Assembly (NCBI GenBank): GCA_012514355.1
Contig: JAAZAL010000004.1
Coordinates: 1 to 5,581, forward strand
Direction of reading: 5' to 3'
DNA from: Candidatus Dojkabacteria bacterium
GTDB lineage: Bacteria; Patescibacteriota; Dojkabacteria; SC72
DNA length: 5,581 bases
The notes below the pieces were generated by a model. The model searched no databases, was not told the origin of the DNA, and worked only from the letters and a program-made list of their open reading frames with translations. This document shows positions 4,186-5,581 of the stretch, in pieces. The position numbers and the translations under genes are program-made. The first letter of the stretch is position 1, and every line of letters begins with the position of its first letter.

Positions 4186-5508
4186 ATGATAAATTATATT
4201 ATGCCTAAGCAGATAAATATGAAAGATAGCCAAAAAATCCCTGTTGAGAAGAAAAAGGAGGATTCCTTAACTGAAAAAGTACAAATCCCAATCCAAAGTA
4301 ACACAGAGAAGGAGGGAGAAACCCCTACAGCTGCCTCCAAAGATTTAAAAGAGAAAGCTAAAAAGAAGAAATTAACGATAATATTAATAGCGCTAGCAGG
4401 TTTAATCATTCTTGGAATCTCCCTTTTCTACTACTTTGGTATTTACAAATACAAACCGTATATTAAACCTTCCGAAATTATTAATCTTAGTAATGAGTAT
4501 TTAATATCTGAGAGAGTAACTCAAATACTTCCACAGATACCAACCCCAAAGCCATTAGAACCTAGAACTGAGGTAAGTCCCATAAATGGTGTTCTCTTTA
4601 CTAAAAGTGAAATGAGCAAGCTTAAGCAAAGAAGACCCGTTGCTGTAATGATAAATAACCATGTAGAGGCAAGACCTCAATCAGGATTAAATAGTGCAGA
4701 TGTTGTATTTGAGGCTTTAGCAGAGAGTGGTATTACACGATTTCTCGCTATCTTTTGGAGTGAGGCTCCTAAAAAGGTAGGACCCATTAGAAGTGCTAGA
4801 CAGTACTATTTAGAATGGCTAAGCCCATATGACCCGCTATACATATATGATGGCTGTGCAGATACAGATAATCCTAAAACAGATGCTTGTGGAAATGTAT
4901 ATGCATACAAAATTAAAAAGATTGCTACAATTGGAGCTTGGAGATGGAATGATGGTGTAAGATATGCACCTCACAATGAGTACTCTTCTCTTTTTTCTGC
5001 TTGGGAATATGCAGAAGAAAAGAATTGGGATAGCTTCCCAGATGTTGAAGGTTGGAAATTTAAAAAGGATGCGAAGGTAGAAGAGAGAGGTAGCAAGAGT
5101 AAAGTTAAAATTACATTCCATGAAAGAATAAATAACGGAGGGGTATATGATAGTGTATGGACATATGACAGTAAGAAAAATATATATCTGAAAGAGACTG
5201 GAGGGAGAGTTCATATTGATCAAGAAAGTAATACACAGGTATATGCAAAAAACCTAATCTTGCAGGAGGTAGAGTACACACCTGCATATGATGATAAGGG
5301 GAGAATAATATTAACAACAATTGATGAAGGGAAAGCTACATACCTTTTTGATGGTAAAATTACAACAGGAAAATGGAAGAAAACTGCTAGAACAGATAGA
5401 ACCACATACTATGATAGTAGCGGAAATGAGATGATTTTTAACAGAGGAAGAGTATGGATATCAGCAATTGCAACATCTGTAGGAAAATTTGATATAATTG
5501 AACAATAA
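4186..5508 (+). CDS. Membrane-anchored DUF3048 (YerB-like) protein
   Basis: This is a 440-residue protein. A charged, Lys/Glu-rich N-terminal tail (1-62) is followed by one transmembrane segment (about 63-86, LTIILIALAGLIILGISLFYYFG), so the rest should lie outside the membrane. The extracytoplasmic part carries a two-part DUF3048 domain: RRPVAVMINNHVEARPQSGL (149-168), VVFEALAESGITRFLAIF (about 173-190), GPIRSAR (199-205) and APHNEYSS (261-268). The C-terminal subdomain ends in the block from GNEMIFNRGRVWI to the stop. YerB-type relatives are usually lipoproteins near 330 residues; here a transmembrane anchor and cytoplasmic tail replace the lipid anchor. The biochemical role of the family is unknown to me. 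The start is uncertain: ATG at 4201 (five codons later) is equally plausible, and neither has a usable Shine-Dalgarno sequence (AAAGGA lies 19 bases upstream of 4186). Confidence 0.93.
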   Translation: MINYIMPKQINMKDSQKIPVEKKKEDSLTEKVQIPIQSNTEKEGETPTAASKDLKEKAKKKKLTIILIALAGLIILGISLFYYFGIYKYKPYIKPSEIINLSNEYLISERVTQILPQIPTPKPLEPRTEVSPINGVLFTKSEMSKLKQRRPVAVMINNHVEARPQSGLNSADVVFEALAESGITRFLAIFWSEAPKKVGPIRSARQYYLEWLSPYDPLYIYDGCADTDNPKTDACGNVYAYKIKKIATIGAWRWNDGVRYAPHNEYSSLFSAWEYAEEKNWDSFPDVEGWKFKKDAKVEERGSKSKVKITFHERINNGGVYDSVWTYDSKKNIYLKETGGRVHIDQESNTQVYAKNLILQEVEYTPAYDDKGRIILTTIDEGKATYLFDGKITTGKWKKTARTDRTTYYDSSGNEMIFNRGRVWISAIATSVGKFDIIEQ

Positions 5509-5518
5509 ATTGCCCCAT

Positions 5519-5551
5519 GTTTAAGATTAATACTCTTAAACTAATTAATCT
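5519..5551 (+). repeat. AT-rich inverted repeats after the DUF3048 gene
   Basis: Two overlapping inverted repeats follow the stop codon. GTTTAAG (5519-5525) pairs with CTTAAAC (5535-5541), and AGATTAAT (5524-5531) pairs with ATTAATCT (5544-5551). The two hairpins share bases and cannot form together. Neither is followed by a T-run, so this is not a convincing terminator. Confidence 0.3.
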
Positions 5552-5566
5552 ATTAAGAAAGGGGAA

Positions 5567-5581
5567 ATGCTTAAAAGTCTA
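5567..5581 (+). CDS. Possible start of a downstream gene (5 codons visible)
   Basis: An ATG at 5567 opens a frame reading MLKSL to the window edge. AAAGGGG just upstream is purine-rich and could act as a ribosome-binding site, though it is only two bases from the ATG, closer than usual. The gene would follow the DUF3048 gene on the same strand 58 bases downstream. Nothing can be said about its product. Confidence 0.3.

Noticed and set aside
4194..5405. Four minus-strand frames of 61-128 codons opposite the DUF3048 gene
   Set aside because: They lie entirely inside a well-supported gene on the other strand and show only low-complexity hydrophobic translations; they are antisense shadows.
1..5581. 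UGA recoding (as in Gracilibacteria/SR1 or Mycoplasma), since all eight stops are TAA (5) or TAG (3)
   Set aside because: No gene has an in-frame TGA, and Trp and Gly use TGG and GGN normally; eight stops without TGA is compatible with AT-rich codon usage.
1..5581. Transposase, insertion sequence, CRISPR array, phage or toxin-antitoxin genes
   Set aside because: No coding frame or repeat series with such features was found on either strand.

Overview
The window is an AT-rich bacterial segment of about 5.6 kb. It carries eight protein genes, one tRNA gene and one intergenic region that looks like an unrecognised structured RNA. Several things suggest a small-genome, uncultured lineage such as Patescibacteria/CPR: low GC, very tight gene packing, a near absence of Shine-Dalgarno sequences (only one of seven visible starts has a clear one), a tRNA without encoded CCA, a single-cluster ferredoxin, a COG2316-type HD protein and a DUF3048 envelope protein. 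This is inference; no marker gene settles the phylum, and a low-GC Firmicute relative is not excluded. No mobile element, CRISPR array or phage gene is visible.

Layout. Positions 1-347 (+) hold the 3' part of an alpha/beta hydrolase with its Ser-Asp-His triad. Its end overlaps by 8 bases the convergent end of a minus-strand operon that runs ferredoxin (1545-1342), NUDIX hydrolase (1336-755), HIT protein (750-340). The last two are nucleotide-processing enzymes. From 1546 to 1854 there is no credible protein. Instead there is a dense set of perfect hairpins (1603-1746), a minus-strand intrinsic terminator (1760-1783) and a good minus-strand sigma70-like promoter match (1823-1851). Next come a small membrane-anchored protein of unknown function (2226-1855, minus) and a 198-base intergenic stretch with palindromes.

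A second minus-strand unit runs tandem-domain lipoprotein (4106-3114), HD hydrolase (3112-2531), tRNA-Pro(GGG) (2516-2443). The lipoprotein and HD genes are one base apart, and the tRNA follows 14 bases later, so all three may share a transcript. This unit is divergent from a plus-strand gene for a membrane-anchored DUF3048 protein (4186-5508), separated by a 79-base promoter region. The lipoprotein and the DUF3048 protein both act outside the cytoplasmic membrane and may be envelope partners. A possible next gene starts at 5567 on the plus strand.

The most interesting signal is in 1603-1746. Two three-way-junction folds share one central strand (1661-1674), so they exclude each other. The second fold is followed by a run of five T on the plus strand. 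This resembles a switching or free-standing structured RNA that I cannot assign to a known family.
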